From contig NZ_JAPENL010000002.1 of the NCBI RefSeq assembly GCF_026342015.1, positions 2,733,001 through 2,797,000 on the forward strand: DNA of 64,000 bases, given 5' to 3'. The stretch comes from Micromonospora lupini. GTDB taxonomy: Bacteria > Actinomycetota > Actinomycetes > Mycobacteriales > Micromonosporaceae. The translations under genes were made by a program, and so were the position numbers. Below the pieces are notes generated by a model. That model worked only from the letters and a program-made list of their open reading frames with translations, had not been told where the DNA came from and did not search any database. Every line of letters begins with the position of its first letter. Within the stretch, counting starts at the first letter, position 1. This document shows, in pieces, positions 50,036 to 58,280 of this stretch.

Positions 50036-50467
50036 CTACAGGTATTCGGCTGCCGTGCGTTCCACGTCAGCGACGAACTCTTCAAGCTGTGTCTCGGTGA
50101 GATCGCGGTCCTGGAGCAGCTTGCCGAGGAACACGATCTGCATCTGGAGGGCAGTCTCAGGGCTGAGATTGTCGATCAGTCCGACCTCACCCAGGGCCGC
50201 GCGGACCAGGCCTTCCATCTCCAACGCAGGCAGCGACTCCGCGCCCGGGAACTGGGCGCGCGTCTCGGCGACGAAGTGGGCGACGTCGGTAGGGGAGTGG
50301 GTGGTGCCGAAGCGGTCGTTGACCGCGATGGCGAACGCAGCGCCGATCACCTGGTTCCCACCGCGCCAGCCGGAGGCCTCTAACCCATCCAGGAGTTGGT
50401 CCACCGTGCCCCAGTCACGTCGTGCCATCGCGCGGATCAGGTCGCTGAACTCGGTCCGTACGCTCAC
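50036..50467 (-). CDS. Hypothetical protein, operon gene 3
   Basis: 143 residues from GTG 50467, which lies 53 nt inside the preceding gene; ATG 50431 would cut the overlap to 17 nt. Mostly helical, acidic and soluble: RRDWGTVDQLLDGLEASGWRGGNQVIGAAFAIAVNDRF, then ETQLEEFVADVERTAAEYL. No recognised motif. The overlap shows it is co-translated with the membrane protein upstream. Confidence 0.6.
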   Translation of the reverse strand: MSVRTEFSDLIRAMARRDWGTVDQLLDGLEASGWRGGNQVIGAAFAIAVNDRFGTTHSPTDVAHFVAETRAQFPGAESLPALEMEGLVRAALGEVGLIDNLSPETALQMQIVFLGKLLQDRDLTETQLEEFVADVERTAAEYL

Positions 50468-51125
50468 GATCTCGTAACCTCGCTATTCCCTTGCGGATCG
50501 ATAAGACAGAGCGGTGGACGGCAATGCCCGCCACCAGCCCTACCACGACGAGGTGTCCCGCCGCATCCGGTGCTTCGTTGAGGAGAAGTTGTCCTACCGT
50601 AGGGCTGGCCGTCGGGGTTGTGGTGCCGGGTTGTTGGGCCCCTGACGGGCCATGTGGACCTCGGATGATCGTGAACGCTTCCCGGGCCGCCGCCACCGAC
50701 TTCTGGGTGTTGTCCTGGACGTCCTCAACCTTCCGGGTCATCGTACTCAGGAATGATGCGACGTTCTTCCGTGCGGATTCGCGCTCGACTGTCTCGGCTA
50801 GCAGATCCTCGCCGGACGGTGTGGCCGTGTCAGATGGCTGTGTGGACGTTGCGAAGCCCGGAACGATCACGTTGGAGTAGGCGCCAATCCGGTCAGCCGC
50901 CTCGCTGATCAGGCGAGCGAGTTTGCCGGCCTTCTCGCCAGCGGTTTTGCTCTCTGCCACAGTGCCGGTGAGTTCGGGATGGCTGCTGCCCTGCGCTGCC
51001 TGTGTGTAGTGCGCGTTGGCTTCTTCCGCGTCAGACTGGGCCCGTCGCGCCACAACCGCGGCGCTGTGCAGGGTGTCGATGGCGCTTCGTAGCTGGGCGA
51101 CGACGTCGCCGAGGCTTCCGCTCAT
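50415..51125 (-). CDS. Helical-domain protein with C-terminal membrane segment, operon gene 2
   Basis: 236 residues. Residues 1-85 repeat the pattern of the two small proteins of the operon, including the GSSHPEL turn and the end IGAYSNVI. A second helical region (DLLAETVERESARKNVASFLSTMTRKVEDVQD) follows, then a Pro/Thr linker and one hydrophobic segment (AAGHLVVVGLVAGIAVHRSVL) before a basic tail. Its start overlaps the first gene's stop as ATGA. I infer a membrane-tethered scaffold for the small helical partners. Confidence 0.65.
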   Translation of the reverse strand: MSGSLGDVVAQLRSAIDTLHSAAVVARRAQSDAEEANAHYTQAAQGSSHPELTGTVAESKTAGEKAGKLARLISEAADRIGAYSNVIVPGFATSTQPSDTATPSGEDLLAETVERESARKNVASFLSTMTRKVEDVQDNTQKSVAAAREAFTIIRGPHGPSGAQQPGTTTPTASPTVGQLLLNEAPDAAGHLVVVGLVAGIAVHRSVLSIRKGIARLRDRERTDRVQRPDPRDGTT

Positions 51126-51382
51126 CCGATGACGGCGAGGTAGGCGGCAGCGTGATCCTTGGCCGCCTTGATCCGGCGAAGCACCAACTCGGCCTCGTTC
51201 GCAGCTTCGCGGAGAGCCTTGCGGGACTCCTTCGCCTCGCCGCGTTCACTGTCCTGCAGGGTGGCGATTGCCAGTGCAGACGCATCGGCGAGCCGGGCAT
51301 TGGCTTTCTCGATGCTCATCCGGGCGTTGTCGAGCGCTTGATCACCCTTCCGGATCGTTACCTTGACATCGCCGATGGTCAC
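51122..51382 (-). CDS. Small helical protein, operon gene 1
   Basis: 86 residues from GTG 51382. Two long helices (IRKGDQALDNARMSIEKANARLADASALAIATL and ESRKALREAANEAELVLRRIKAAKDHA) and the family ending AAYLAVIG. TAACGT on the minus strand (51389-51394) ends 6 nt before the GTG, so the operon appears to start with a leaderless message. It leads the four-gene operon 51382-49680. Confidence 0.65.
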   Translation of the reverse strand: MTIGDVKVTIRKGDQALDNARMSIEKANARLADASALAIATLQDSERGEAKESRKALREAANEAELVLRRIKAAKDHAAAYLAVIG

Positions 51383-51469
51383 TGTCGCACGTTAGCTGAG
51401 CCCGGTCGTCGAGCGCAGCCCCGGCGAGGGGTGGGCGCCCCAGGCGGCCCTGAGACACCCACCGAGGTC

Positions 51470-51664
51470 TCAGCGCGAGGTGCGGGTCCGCCGCACGAAA
51501 CTTGCCCAGGCGGTAGGGGCGAAGGTGAGGATTGGGCCGTGCGGGTCCTTGCTGTCGCGTACCGCGACGATGCCGGTCAGGTTGTCGGCAACCTCAACGC
51601 AGTCGCCACCGTTGCTGCCACTACGGGTGCTCTTACGCCATTGAGCACTGGTCAGATCAACCAT
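51470..51664 (-). CDS. DUF397 domain protein
   Basis: 64 residues. WRKSTRSGSNGGDCVEVAD, then VAVRDSKDPHGPILTFAPTAWASFV is the full DUF397 pattern. In actinomycetes these small proteins are encoded next to an XRE/DUF5753 regulator and act with it, in some cases like an antitoxin or regulatory partner. Here the start overlaps the regulator's stop by 8 nt, but that regulator has lost its 5' end. Confidence 0.88.
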   Translation of the reverse strand: MVDLTSAQWRKSTRSGSNGGDCVEVADNLTGIVAVRDSKDPHGPILTFAPTAWASFVRRTRTSR

Positions 51665-52460
51665 GGTGAACCTCTCCGATGATCATATTGATGAGGTGCC
51701 TCGACTGTCCTCTATCGAGGGCGAGTTGATCCAGGCTGGCCCAGACCTTCTCGTAGGCGCTGAACTCGTCTGGGCGATCGAGGTAGAGCGCTCCGGTCCA
51801 TGACCCGCTGTAGATGACCGGTGGTTCTGGTGTTGCCCGGTTGCCGGGCGGGAATTCCAACATGACGAAGGTGCCCGCCTCGACCCCGCGATGGAGGCCG
51901 ATCGCCAGCGGCAAAACCCGAATGGTCACGGATTCGAGCTCGGCAACGCGCAGCAGGTGACGTAGTTGCTCGGACATCGTGCTCCGGTCGCCGACGATAC
52001 GGAGCAGGGCACCCTCGGAAATCACGACGTCCAACCTGGGCGCTGCCGGTAGGCGACGCGTCAGCAGTGACTGCCGTTGAAGTCGCACCTCGACCAGCCG
52101 CTCGCGTTCGTCGTCGTCAACCTCGGATCGATGTTGGTAGACAGCGAGCGCATAGCCTCGGGTCTGCAACAAGCCGGGTATCAGCGATTCGTCATAGCGG
52201 CGGAGTCGGCTCGCTGCAGATTCGAGGCCTACGTACAGCTCGAACCATTCGGGGACGGCGTCGCCGTAGGCGTGCCACCAGCCTTTCGCCCTGGTCTCGC
52301 CGGCCAGGGAGGTCAGCGCGCGAGTCAGCTCGCCCGTCGCCCCGTACAGCTCGCACATCGCCCGGACGTCGACCCCGCGCACCGAGCCCAGCCCGCTCTC
52401 GATCCGCCACACCTTCTGCCGGCTGCACTCCAGCGCCTCTCTCGCCTGATGCCGGGAATG
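51657..52460 (-). pseudogene. XRE-family (DUF5753) regulator, 5' end deleted
   Basis: About 267 codons of a normally 280-290-codon gene. From the last part of the HTH (QAREALECSRQKVWRIESGLGSVRG) through DUF5753 (WFELYVGLESAASRLRRYDESLIPGLLQT, VVISEGALLRIVG, YLDRPDEF) it is intact. Upstream of about 52460 the frame stays open, but the first HTH helices and a start are missing and the sequence turns into non-homologous Arg/Pro-rich translation. DNA binding should be lost, unless an internal GTG makes a truncated form. The break is beside an IS30 element. Confidence 0.75.
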
Positions 52461-52666
52461 CCTGACCGCGGCCGTCGCCGGGGCCGCCCCGACCGATCCG
52501 GCGGCCCCGATCCCGGTGCCCCGGCCGGGGCCACGCGACCTCGTCGCCGACCCGGTGCCGGACCTGCACCGGCTTGCCGCCCGGCACGCCGGGCAGGCGG
52601 TCATCGTGCGCTTCACCCGCGCCGGCTGCGCGGTGCACCGACACGACGACGACGGCGTGGGCGGTT
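52450..52666 (+). pseudogene. Remnant of an unknown plus-strand gene between the XRE break and the IS
   Basis: In one plus-strand frame, immediately after a stop at 52447, about 72 codons read as ordinary high-GC3 protein (DLVADPVPDLHRLAARHAG, then QAVIVRFTRAGCAVHRHDDD) up to the left end of the IS30 element, where it is cut off. It has neither its own start nor its end. Family not recognised. Confidence 0.4.
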
Positions 52667-53791
52667 TCAAGCGGCGGTTGCAACCAGGTGCTTGTGGAGT
52701 ACCTCGGCTGGATTCTGCCAGTCGAGGGTTTGGCGTGGTCGTCCGTTGAGTTCGCGGGCGACGGCGTCGAGGTCGTCCTGGGACCAGGTGCGGAAGTCGG
52801 TGCTGGAGCGGGGGAAGTACTGGCGTAGGAGACCGTTGGTGTTTTCGTTGCTGCCGCGTTGCCACGGGCTGTGGGGGTCGCAGAAGTAGACCTTGCAGTC
52901 GGTGGCCAGGGTGAACACGGGATGCCGGATCATCTCGATGCCCTGGTCCCAGGTCAGGGTCTTACGCAACTCGGCCGGCAGGCGGCGCATGAGACCGGTG
53001 AGGGTCTCGATGACCTGTTCACTGACCCGCGATTCGGGCAGAGCGCCGAGCATCACATACCGGGTGGCCCGCTCGACGAGGGTGATGATCGCGCTGGACC
53101 CTCGGGCGCCGATGACCAGGTCACCTTCCCAGTGCCCCGGCACGGCCCGGTCAGCGACCTCCGCCGGGCGAGTCGAGATGTGAAAGTCACGCACCCACGG
53201 GCGTCCCCGCAGCGCGCTGGCCTGTCGTGACTGCTGGCGGCGGCCGGTGCGTCCTGAGCGCAGAGCGACCTGCCGGGCGAGTTCTTGGCGCATCCCACCC
53301 CGGGCCTGGAAGTAAATCGCCTGGTAGATCGTCTCGTGTGACACCCACATCTCCGGTCTGTCGGGGAACTCCCGCCGCAACGACCGGGCGATCTGCTGCG
53401 GCGAATGCCGCTGCGTCAGACGATCCCTGACCGTCTCCCACAACGGCGGCCACGCCCGCCCCCACCTCGGACGCAACGTCCCCTCACGAGGACGCCGCGC
53501 CCGCTCATCCGCCTTGCCCTGAGCGTTGCGGTGACAGTACTTCCACCGATACACCCCACCCCACCCCTTCGGGTAGCCCACCCCCGCCACATACCCCGGA
53601 GCAGGACCATGCGGATGCCGCTGACCCGTCGGCACCCGACCCCCCGTACCGCAGTGATTCCGCGACAACTCCCGCCACACCGTCGAGCGATCCCGCCCGA
53701 TCACCTGCCCGATCTGCGGACAACTCAACCCCTGACCGAACAACACCTCAATCTGCGCCCGCTCCGCGGACGACAACCTCTGCCCCGGCAT
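52667..53791 (-). CDS. IS30 family transposase
   Basis: 374 residues. The N-terminal HTH (LSSAERAQIEVLFGQGLSCPQIGQVIGRDRSTVWREL) and the DDE domain are intact: Asp in GHWEGDLVIG, Asp in TLTWDQGIEM and Glu in QRGSNENTNGLLRQYFP. It ends with LNGRPRQTLDWQNPAEVL, the usual IS30 ending. Cuts and joins the ends of its own element; family members often choose palindromic targets. Confidence 0.95.
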   Translation of the reverse strand: MPGQRLSSAERAQIEVLFGQGLSCPQIGQVIGRDRSTVWRELSRNHCGTGGRVPTGQRHPHGPAPGYVAGVGYPKGWGGVYRWKYCHRNAQGKADERARRPREGTLRPRWGRAWPPLWETVRDRLTQRHSPQQIARSLRREFPDRPEMWVSHETIYQAIYFQARGGMRQELARQVALRSGRTGRRQQSRQASALRGRPWVRDFHISTRPAEVADRAVPGHWEGDLVIGARGSSAIITLVERATRYVMLGALPESRVSEQVIETLTGLMRRLPAELRKTLTWDQGIEMIRHPVFTLATDCKVYFCDPHSPWQRGSNENTNGLLRQYFPRSSTDFRTWSQDDLDAVARELNGRPRQTLDWQNPAEVLHKHLVATAA

Positions 53792-53838
53792 GACCCCTCA
53801 TCCTGACGAGAATCCACCCCGTTGCAACAACCACTTGA
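52667..53838 (-). mobile_element. IS30-family insertion sequence
   Basis: About 1172 bp, bounded by 18-bp imperfect inverted repeats, TCAAGCGGCGGTTGCAAC at the left and (reversed) TCAAGTGGTTGTTGCAAC at the right, 15 of 18 matching. One complete transposase gene fills it, its stop codon lying in the left repeat. No target-site duplication is visible (GGTT before, GCCC after), which suggests a deletion next to the element after insertion. Confidence 0.88.
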
Positions 53839-53851
53839 GCCCAAGGGCGAT

Positions 53852-53885
53852 GGATACCGCGATATCGCCGGCCTCGTGTTGATCA
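53852..53885. repeat. Orphan arm of the 44328-type palindrome beside the IS30 element
   Basis: GGATACCGCGATATC begins 14 nt from the IS end and matches the right arm at 44371-44385 exactly; it continues to an outer GTTGATCAT. The opposite arm is missing, where the IS and the deletion scar now lie. Confidence 0.65.
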
Positions 53886-53908
53886 TGCGTGCGGTCGCGG
53901 GCCGGTGG

Positions 53909-55756
53909 TTACTCCGGGACGCGGCGGTAGGCGCCGTCGCTGGCCGAGGTGGCCATCGAGGCGTACGCGCGCAGCGCCGCCGACACCTGCCGCTGCCTGT
54001 CGGTCGGGGTGTACGGCTTGTCGCGCTTCTCCTCGGCCACCCGTCGTGCCTCCAACTCGTCGGCCGGCACGTTCAGGTCGATGGACCGGCCCGGGATGTC
54101 GATGACTACCTCGTCGCCCTCGCGGACCAGGGCGATCAGACCGCCGGAGGCGGCCTCGGGGGAGACGTGCCCGATGGAGAGGCCGGACGTGCCGCCGGAG
54201 AAGCGGCCGTCGGTGAGCAGCGCGCAGGAGCGGCCCAGTCCCCGACCCTTGAGGAACGAGGTGGGGTAGAGCATCTCCTGCATGCCGGGGCCACCCTTCG
54301 GGCCCTCGTAGCGGATCACCACGACGTCGCCGGCGACGACCTGCTTGGCGAGGATCGCGGTCACCGCGTCGTCCTGCGACTCGTACACCTTCGCCGGGCC
54401 GCGGAAGGTCAGACAGTCGTCAGGCACACCGGCGGTCTTCACGACACAGCCGTCCGGGGCCAGGTTGCCGTGCAGGATGGCGAGCCCGCCGTCGGCGGAG
54501 TAGGCGTGCTCGCGGTCACGGATGCAGCCCTCGGCCGCGTCGGTGTCCAGCGTCGACCAGCGGTTGGTGGTGGAGAACGGTTCGACGGTGCGCACCCCGC
54601 CCGGCGCGGCGTGGAACAGCTCGACCGCCGTCGGCGTGGGTGAGCCGCCGCGCACGTCCCAGTCGGTGAGCCACTGAGCCAGCGAGGGGGAGTGCACGGC
54701 GTGCACGTCGCGGTTGAGCTGCCCGGCCCGGTCCAGCTCACCGAGGATCGCCGGGATGCCGCCGGCCCGGTGCACGTCCTCCATGTGGTAGTTCGGCGAG
54801 TTCGGGGCGACCTTGGCGAGGCACGGAACCCGCCGGGAGATGGCGTCGATGTCGGCGACGCCGAAGTCCAGCTCCGCCTCGCGGGCGGCGGCGAGCAGGT
54901 GCAGCACCGTGTTGGTGGAGCCGCCCATCGCCACGTCCAGGGCGACCGCGTTCTCGAAGGCGGCCTTGGAGGCGACAACGCGCGGCAGCACCGAGTCGTC
55001 GTCGCCGTCGTACCACCGCTTGGAGATCTCCACGACGGTGCGGCCGGCCTCGACGAAGAGCGACCGGCGGGCGGCGTGGGTGGCGAGCGTCGAACCGTTG
55101 CCGGGCAGCGCGAGCCCGATCGCCTCGGTCAGGCAGTTCATCGAGTTGGCGGTGAACATGCCGGAGCAGGAGCCGCAGGTCGGGCAGGCGGAGCGCTCGA
55201 TCTCGCCGAGTTGGTCGTCGGTGACCGCCTCGTTCGAGGAGGCGATCATCGCGTCGATCAGGTCGATCTTGCTGTGCACGACGCCCTCGATCGCCGTCGT
55301 CTTGCCGGCCTCCATCGGGCCGCCGGAGACGAAGACGGTAGGGATGTTGAGGCGCAGCGCGGCCAGCAGCATGCCTGGCGTGATCTTGTCGCAGTTCGAG
55401 ATGCAGACCAGGGCGTCCGCGCAGTGCGCGTTGACCATGTATTCGACCGCGTCGGCGATCAGCTCCCGGCTGGGCAGGGAGTAGAGCATGCCGCCGTGGC
55501 CCATCGCGATGCCGTCGTCGACAGCGATCGTGTTGAACTCCCGGCCTACGCCGCCGGCCTCGGCCACCGCGTCGGCGACCAGACCGCCCATGTCCTTCAG
55601 GTGGACGTGACCAGGCACGAACTGGGTGAAACTGTTGGCGATGGCGACGATCGGCTTGCCGAAATCGTCGTCGGTCATCCCGGTGGCCCGCCAGAGGGCC
55701 CGGGCGCCGGCCATCGTCCGACCGTGTGTGGAAGTCCTCGATCGCAGCTCAGGCAT
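53909..55756 (-). CDS. ilvD: Dihydroxy-acid dehydratase
   Basis: 615 residues from ATG 55756 (MPELRSRTSTHGRTMAGARALW); ATG 55768 adds four. Iron-sulfur Cys motifs CISNCDKITPG and CPTCGSCSGMFTANSMN are present, as are the substrate-binding SIGHVSPEA region and GGPMEAGKT. Dehydrates 2,3-dihydroxy-isovalerate and -methylvalerate, the step after IlvC in valine, leucine and isoleucine synthesis. It is on the opposite strand from ilvBNC, about 2.7 kb away, so it is controlled separately. It forms the right border of the accessory region. Confidence 0.96.
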   Translation of the reverse strand: MPELRSRTSTHGRTMAGARALWRATGMTDDDFGKPIVAIANSFTQFVPGHVHLKDMGGLVADAVAEAGGVGREFNTIAVDDGIAMGHGGMLYSLPSRELIADAVEYMVNAHCADALVCISNCDKITPGMLLAALRLNIPTVFVSGGPMEAGKTTAIEGVVHSKIDLIDAMIASSNEAVTDDQLGEIERSACPTCGSCSGMFTANSMNCLTEAIGLALPGNGSTLATHAARRSLFVEAGRTVVEISKRWYDGDDDSVLPRVVASKAAFENAVALDVAMGGSTNTVLHLLAAAREAELDFGVADIDAISRRVPCLAKVAPNSPNYHMEDVHRAGGIPAILGELDRAGQLNRDVHAVHSPSLAQWLTDWDVRGGSPTPTAVELFHAAPGGVRTVEPFSTTNRWSTLDTDAAEGCIRDREHAYSADGGLAILHGNLAPDGCVVKTAGVPDDCLTFRGPAKVYESQDDAVTAILAKQVVAGDVVVIRYEGPKGGPGMQEMLYPTSFLKGRGLGRSCALLTDGRFSGGTSGLSIGHVSPEAASGGLIALVREGDEVVIDIPGRSIDLNVPADELEARRVAEEKRDKPYTPTDRQRQVSAALRAYASMATSASDGAYRRVPE

Positions 55757-55867
55757 GCGTACCAGCATGACACCGCCGCCGCGTCGGGCATCCGGAGTAT
55801 CCGCCGTGTCCCAACAGATGCACATCCGGTCTCCCACGACGTGCGCTCATCCGGCACTCTTGATGGC

Positions 55868-58240
55868 GTGCATCTCCCCCCGGGCCTGGTCGCCGTCGCG
55901 GCGCTGAGCGGCGTGGTCGCCGCCGCGGCGACAGTGCTGTTGACCATTGTCGCCCGGCGGCGCAGCGGGCCGCGCCGGCCCGCGCACCTGCTGCTCGCGG
56001 CAGCAGCCGGGACGTCCCTGGCCAGTCTGCTTGTCGGGCTGGTGGCCGTGCTTTCCACGAGCGATCACTGGGTCCACGAGCAGGGTCAGCGCACCGGCTG
56101 GGCCACCGTGGCGGCGATCGGCACGGCGGTGAGCGGGCTGGCCTTCGCGGCCGGGCTGCTGCGACTGCCGGGGGTCGCCGCCACCGCCGCGGGGACCGCC
56201 CGGCTCGCCCTGGACGGTCTGACCATGGCGGCGGCGCTGTGGTTCGTCGGCTGGGTGCTCTTCTCCGAGCCGACCCGGCTGCTCGGCGCCGCCACCCCGA
56301 TGGCGTGCCCGGCGATCCTGGTCGCGACGGTGAGCGCGGCGCTCGGCGCCGGCCTCGCCGTGATCGTCGTCTTCCGGGCCGCCGCCCCGCGTCAGCGGCT
56401 GGCCGTGCTCGCGGCCGGGATCAGCGCGGTGAGCTGCGGCGGGCTGGGCCTCAGCGCGGGGCTCTGCCAGGCGGGGCCGACCATGGCGCTCGCCGGCGCC
56501 GCGGTGCTGGCCGCCGGCCTGCTGACCGTCGCGCTCGCCGTCTACCAGGCCGACCGGCCCGGGCACGTCGAGCTGGACCTGGTCGGCCGCGACGGTGAGT
56601 ACGCCGTCGCCCCGATGCTGGCCATGGCGGCCTCGGCGATGTACCACCTCCTCCAGGACGGGCGGTTCACGGCGCCCGCCATCGTCGCCGGCAGCGTGGA
56701 GGGCTTCGCCCTGGTGGCCCGGCAGTACCTCACCCTCAAGGACGTCCGCGACTACGCCGGCCGGCTGGCCGAGCGGGAGGCGCACTTCCGCGAGCTGGCA
56801 CACACCGACCCGCTGACGTCGCTTGCCAACCGGCGAGGGCTGCTGCGGGCGCTGCACGACGGCGCCGCCGCCGGCACCCCGTGCGTCCTGCTCGGTCTGG
56901 ACCTGGACGGCTTCAAGAACGTCAACGACATGCGCGGCCACGACGTGGGCGACGCCGTGTTGGCCGAGGTGGGCCGCCGGCTGCGCGGCAACCTGCGCCC
57001 GGGTGACGTGGCGGCCCGGCTCGGCGGCGACGAGTTCGCCGTGCTCATGCCGGCCCGTCCGGCCGAGGCGGACCGGGTGGCCGAACGGCTGCTCGGCGTG
57101 CTCAACCGGCCGTACGACCAGCCCGAGGGCCCGGTCTTCCTGTCCGTGAGCATCGGCGTGGCCGGGTGGGCCGGCGAACCGGACGTGGAGCTGCTGCTGC
57201 GCCACGCCGACCTCGCGCTGCGCTACGCCAAGCAGCGCGGCAAGAACCGGATCGAGCGCTACGACGCCGCGTACGACCAGTTGCTGCGCCGCCGCACGAC
57301 GCTTGAGCACGAGCTGCGGGGCGCGATCGAGCGCGACGAGCTGCGGCTTGCCTTCCAGCCGGTGGCGTCGCTGCCGTCGGTGCGGCCGGTCGGGGCCGAG
57401 GCGCTGCTGCGCTGGCGTCACCCCGAGCTGGGCAACATCCGCCCGGACGAGTTCATCCCGCTCGCCGAGGAGTGCGGGATGATCGCCACTCTCGGCGCCT
57501 GGGTGCTGCACCAGGCCTGCTACCAGCTCTCCCGTTGGCTTGCCGACGGGCACGACGTCTGGGTCTCGGTGAACGTCTCGCCGCGCGAGCTGCACGCCCC
57601 GGAGTACGTGGTCCAGGTCGCCGAGGCCCTGCGGGCGCACCACGTGCCGCCGCAGCGACTCGTGCTGGAGGTCACCGAGCACGCGGTCGCCACCGACCTG
57701 GACGAGCTGATCCGGCGGCTGACCGCGCTGCGGCTGACCGGCGTCCGGATCGCGCTCGACGACTTCGGCGCCGGCTACTCGTCGCTGGGGCAGCTGCGCC
57801 GGCTGCCGATCGACATCCTGAAGATCGACCACAGCCTGGTGGCCGAGCACGAGCCGGTGCGCCCGGTGGGCCAGGACGGCCCGGCGTTCGCGCCGATGGT
57901 CGACATCGTGATGCGGCTGGGCCACCAGTTGGGCCTGGAGGTCATCGCCGAGGGGGTGACCACACCTACCGAGTTGGCCGCTGTGGTGGCCGCGGGCTGC
58001 CGGTTCGGGCAGGGCGCGTTGTTCGGCTGGGGAGTGCCTGCCGAGCACCTGGAGGCGATGCTTGAGGCGGCCACCTCACCTGGCGCGCGACAGGCCCCGT
58101 TGCCCGCTCCGCGCCGGGTTCCCGGCGGGTCCGGGCAGGTCATGCCGGCCGGTGGCGGCGCGGCGTCGGCCGACTCGCCGCCCTCCGTTAACCAACATGT
58201 GGGATCAGTTGACTCATCGCGTGAGATGCGTCAGGCTTAG
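55868..58240 (+). CDS. GGDEF-EAL membrane protein, both domains intact
   Basis: 790 residues from GTG 55868 (VHLPPGLVAVAALSG); the frame is open much further upstream, antisense to ilvD. Eight or so membrane helices occupy 1-260, followed by a short coiled segment. GGDEF about 310-470: DPLTSLANRRGLL, an RxxD-type inhibitory site (RPGD) five residues before GGDEF, and ARLGGDEFAVLMP. EAL about 485-735: AEALLRWRHPELG, SVNVSPRELH, LEVTEHAV, LDDFGAGYSS, KIDHSLV and VIAEGVTT. Makes and degrades c-di-GMP at the membrane; product feedback is likely through the RxxD site. Confidence 0.9.
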   Translation: MHLPPGLVAVAALSGVVAAAATVLLTIVARRRSGPRRPAHLLLAAAAGTSLASLLVGLVAVLSTSDHWVHEQGQRTGWATVAAIGTAVSGLAFAAGLLRLPGVAATAAGTARLALDGLTMAAALWFVGWVLFSEPTRLLGAATPMACPAILVATVSAALGAGLAVIVVFRAAAPRQRLAVLAAGISAVSCGGLGLSAGLCQAGPTMALAGAAVLAAGLLTVALAVYQADRPGHVELDLVGRDGEYAVAPMLAMAASAMYHLLQDGRFTAPAIVAGSVEGFALVARQYLTLKDVRDYAGRLAEREAHFRELAHTDPLTSLANRRGLLRALHDGAAAGTPCVLLGLDLDGFKNVNDMRGHDVGDAVLAEVGRRLRGNLRPGDVAARLGGDEFAVLMPARPAEADRVAERLLGVLNRPYDQPEGPVFLSVSIGVAGWAGEPDVELLLRHADLALRYAKQRGKNRIERYDAAYDQLLRRRTTLEHELRGAIERDELRLAFQPVASLPSVRPVGAEALLRWRHPELGNIRPDEFIPLAEECGMIATLGAWVLHQACYQLSRWLADGHDVWVSVNVSPRELHAPEYVVQVAEALRAHHVPPQRLVLEVTEHAVATDLDELIRRLTALRLTGVRIALDDFGAGYSSLGQLRRLPIDILKIDHSLVAEHEPVRPVGQDGPAFAPMVDIVMRLGHQLGLEVIAEGVTTPTELAAVVAAGCRFGQGALFGWGVPAEHLEAMLEAATSPGARQAPLPAPRRVPGGSGQVMPAGGGAASADSPPSVNQHVGSVDSSREMRQA
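58209..58237 (+). promoter_or_regulatory. Promoter of the ilvB leader
   Basis: TTGACT (58209-58214), 17-nt spacer, CAGGCT (58232-58237). The -35 is good and the -10 is weak. Transcription should begin close to 58245, where the leader peptide ATG lies, so the leader is probably leaderless. It starts within the 3' end of the GGDEF-EAL gene. Confidence 0.5.
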
Positions 58241-58244
58241 CCGC

Positions 58245-58280
58245 ATGTCGTCGTACCGGTCGCTGCGAGTACTTACCTGA
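58245..58280 (+). CDS. Candidate ilvB leader peptide
   Basis: Eleven residues, MSSYRSLRVLT, ending in TGA directly at a hairpin. It has Leu-Arg-Val-Leu codons (CTG CGA GTA CTT) just before the stop, two of them uncommon in such a GC-rich genome (GTA, CTT). Short leaders with branched-chain codons ahead of ilvB are known in Corynebacterium and Streptomyces. Slow reading of Leu/Val codons would be the sensor. Confidence 0.6.
   Translation: MSSYRSLRVLT

Noticed and set aside
53839..53851. Target-site duplication of the IS30 element
   Set aside because: The 2-4 bases outside the two inverted repeats differ (GGTT left, GCCC right), so no duplication can be claimed.
44328..53885. Accessory region as a tRNA-integrated island or prophage
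   Set aside because: No tRNA gene, integrase, replication or phage structural gene was seen; the only mobility gene is the IS30 transposase.
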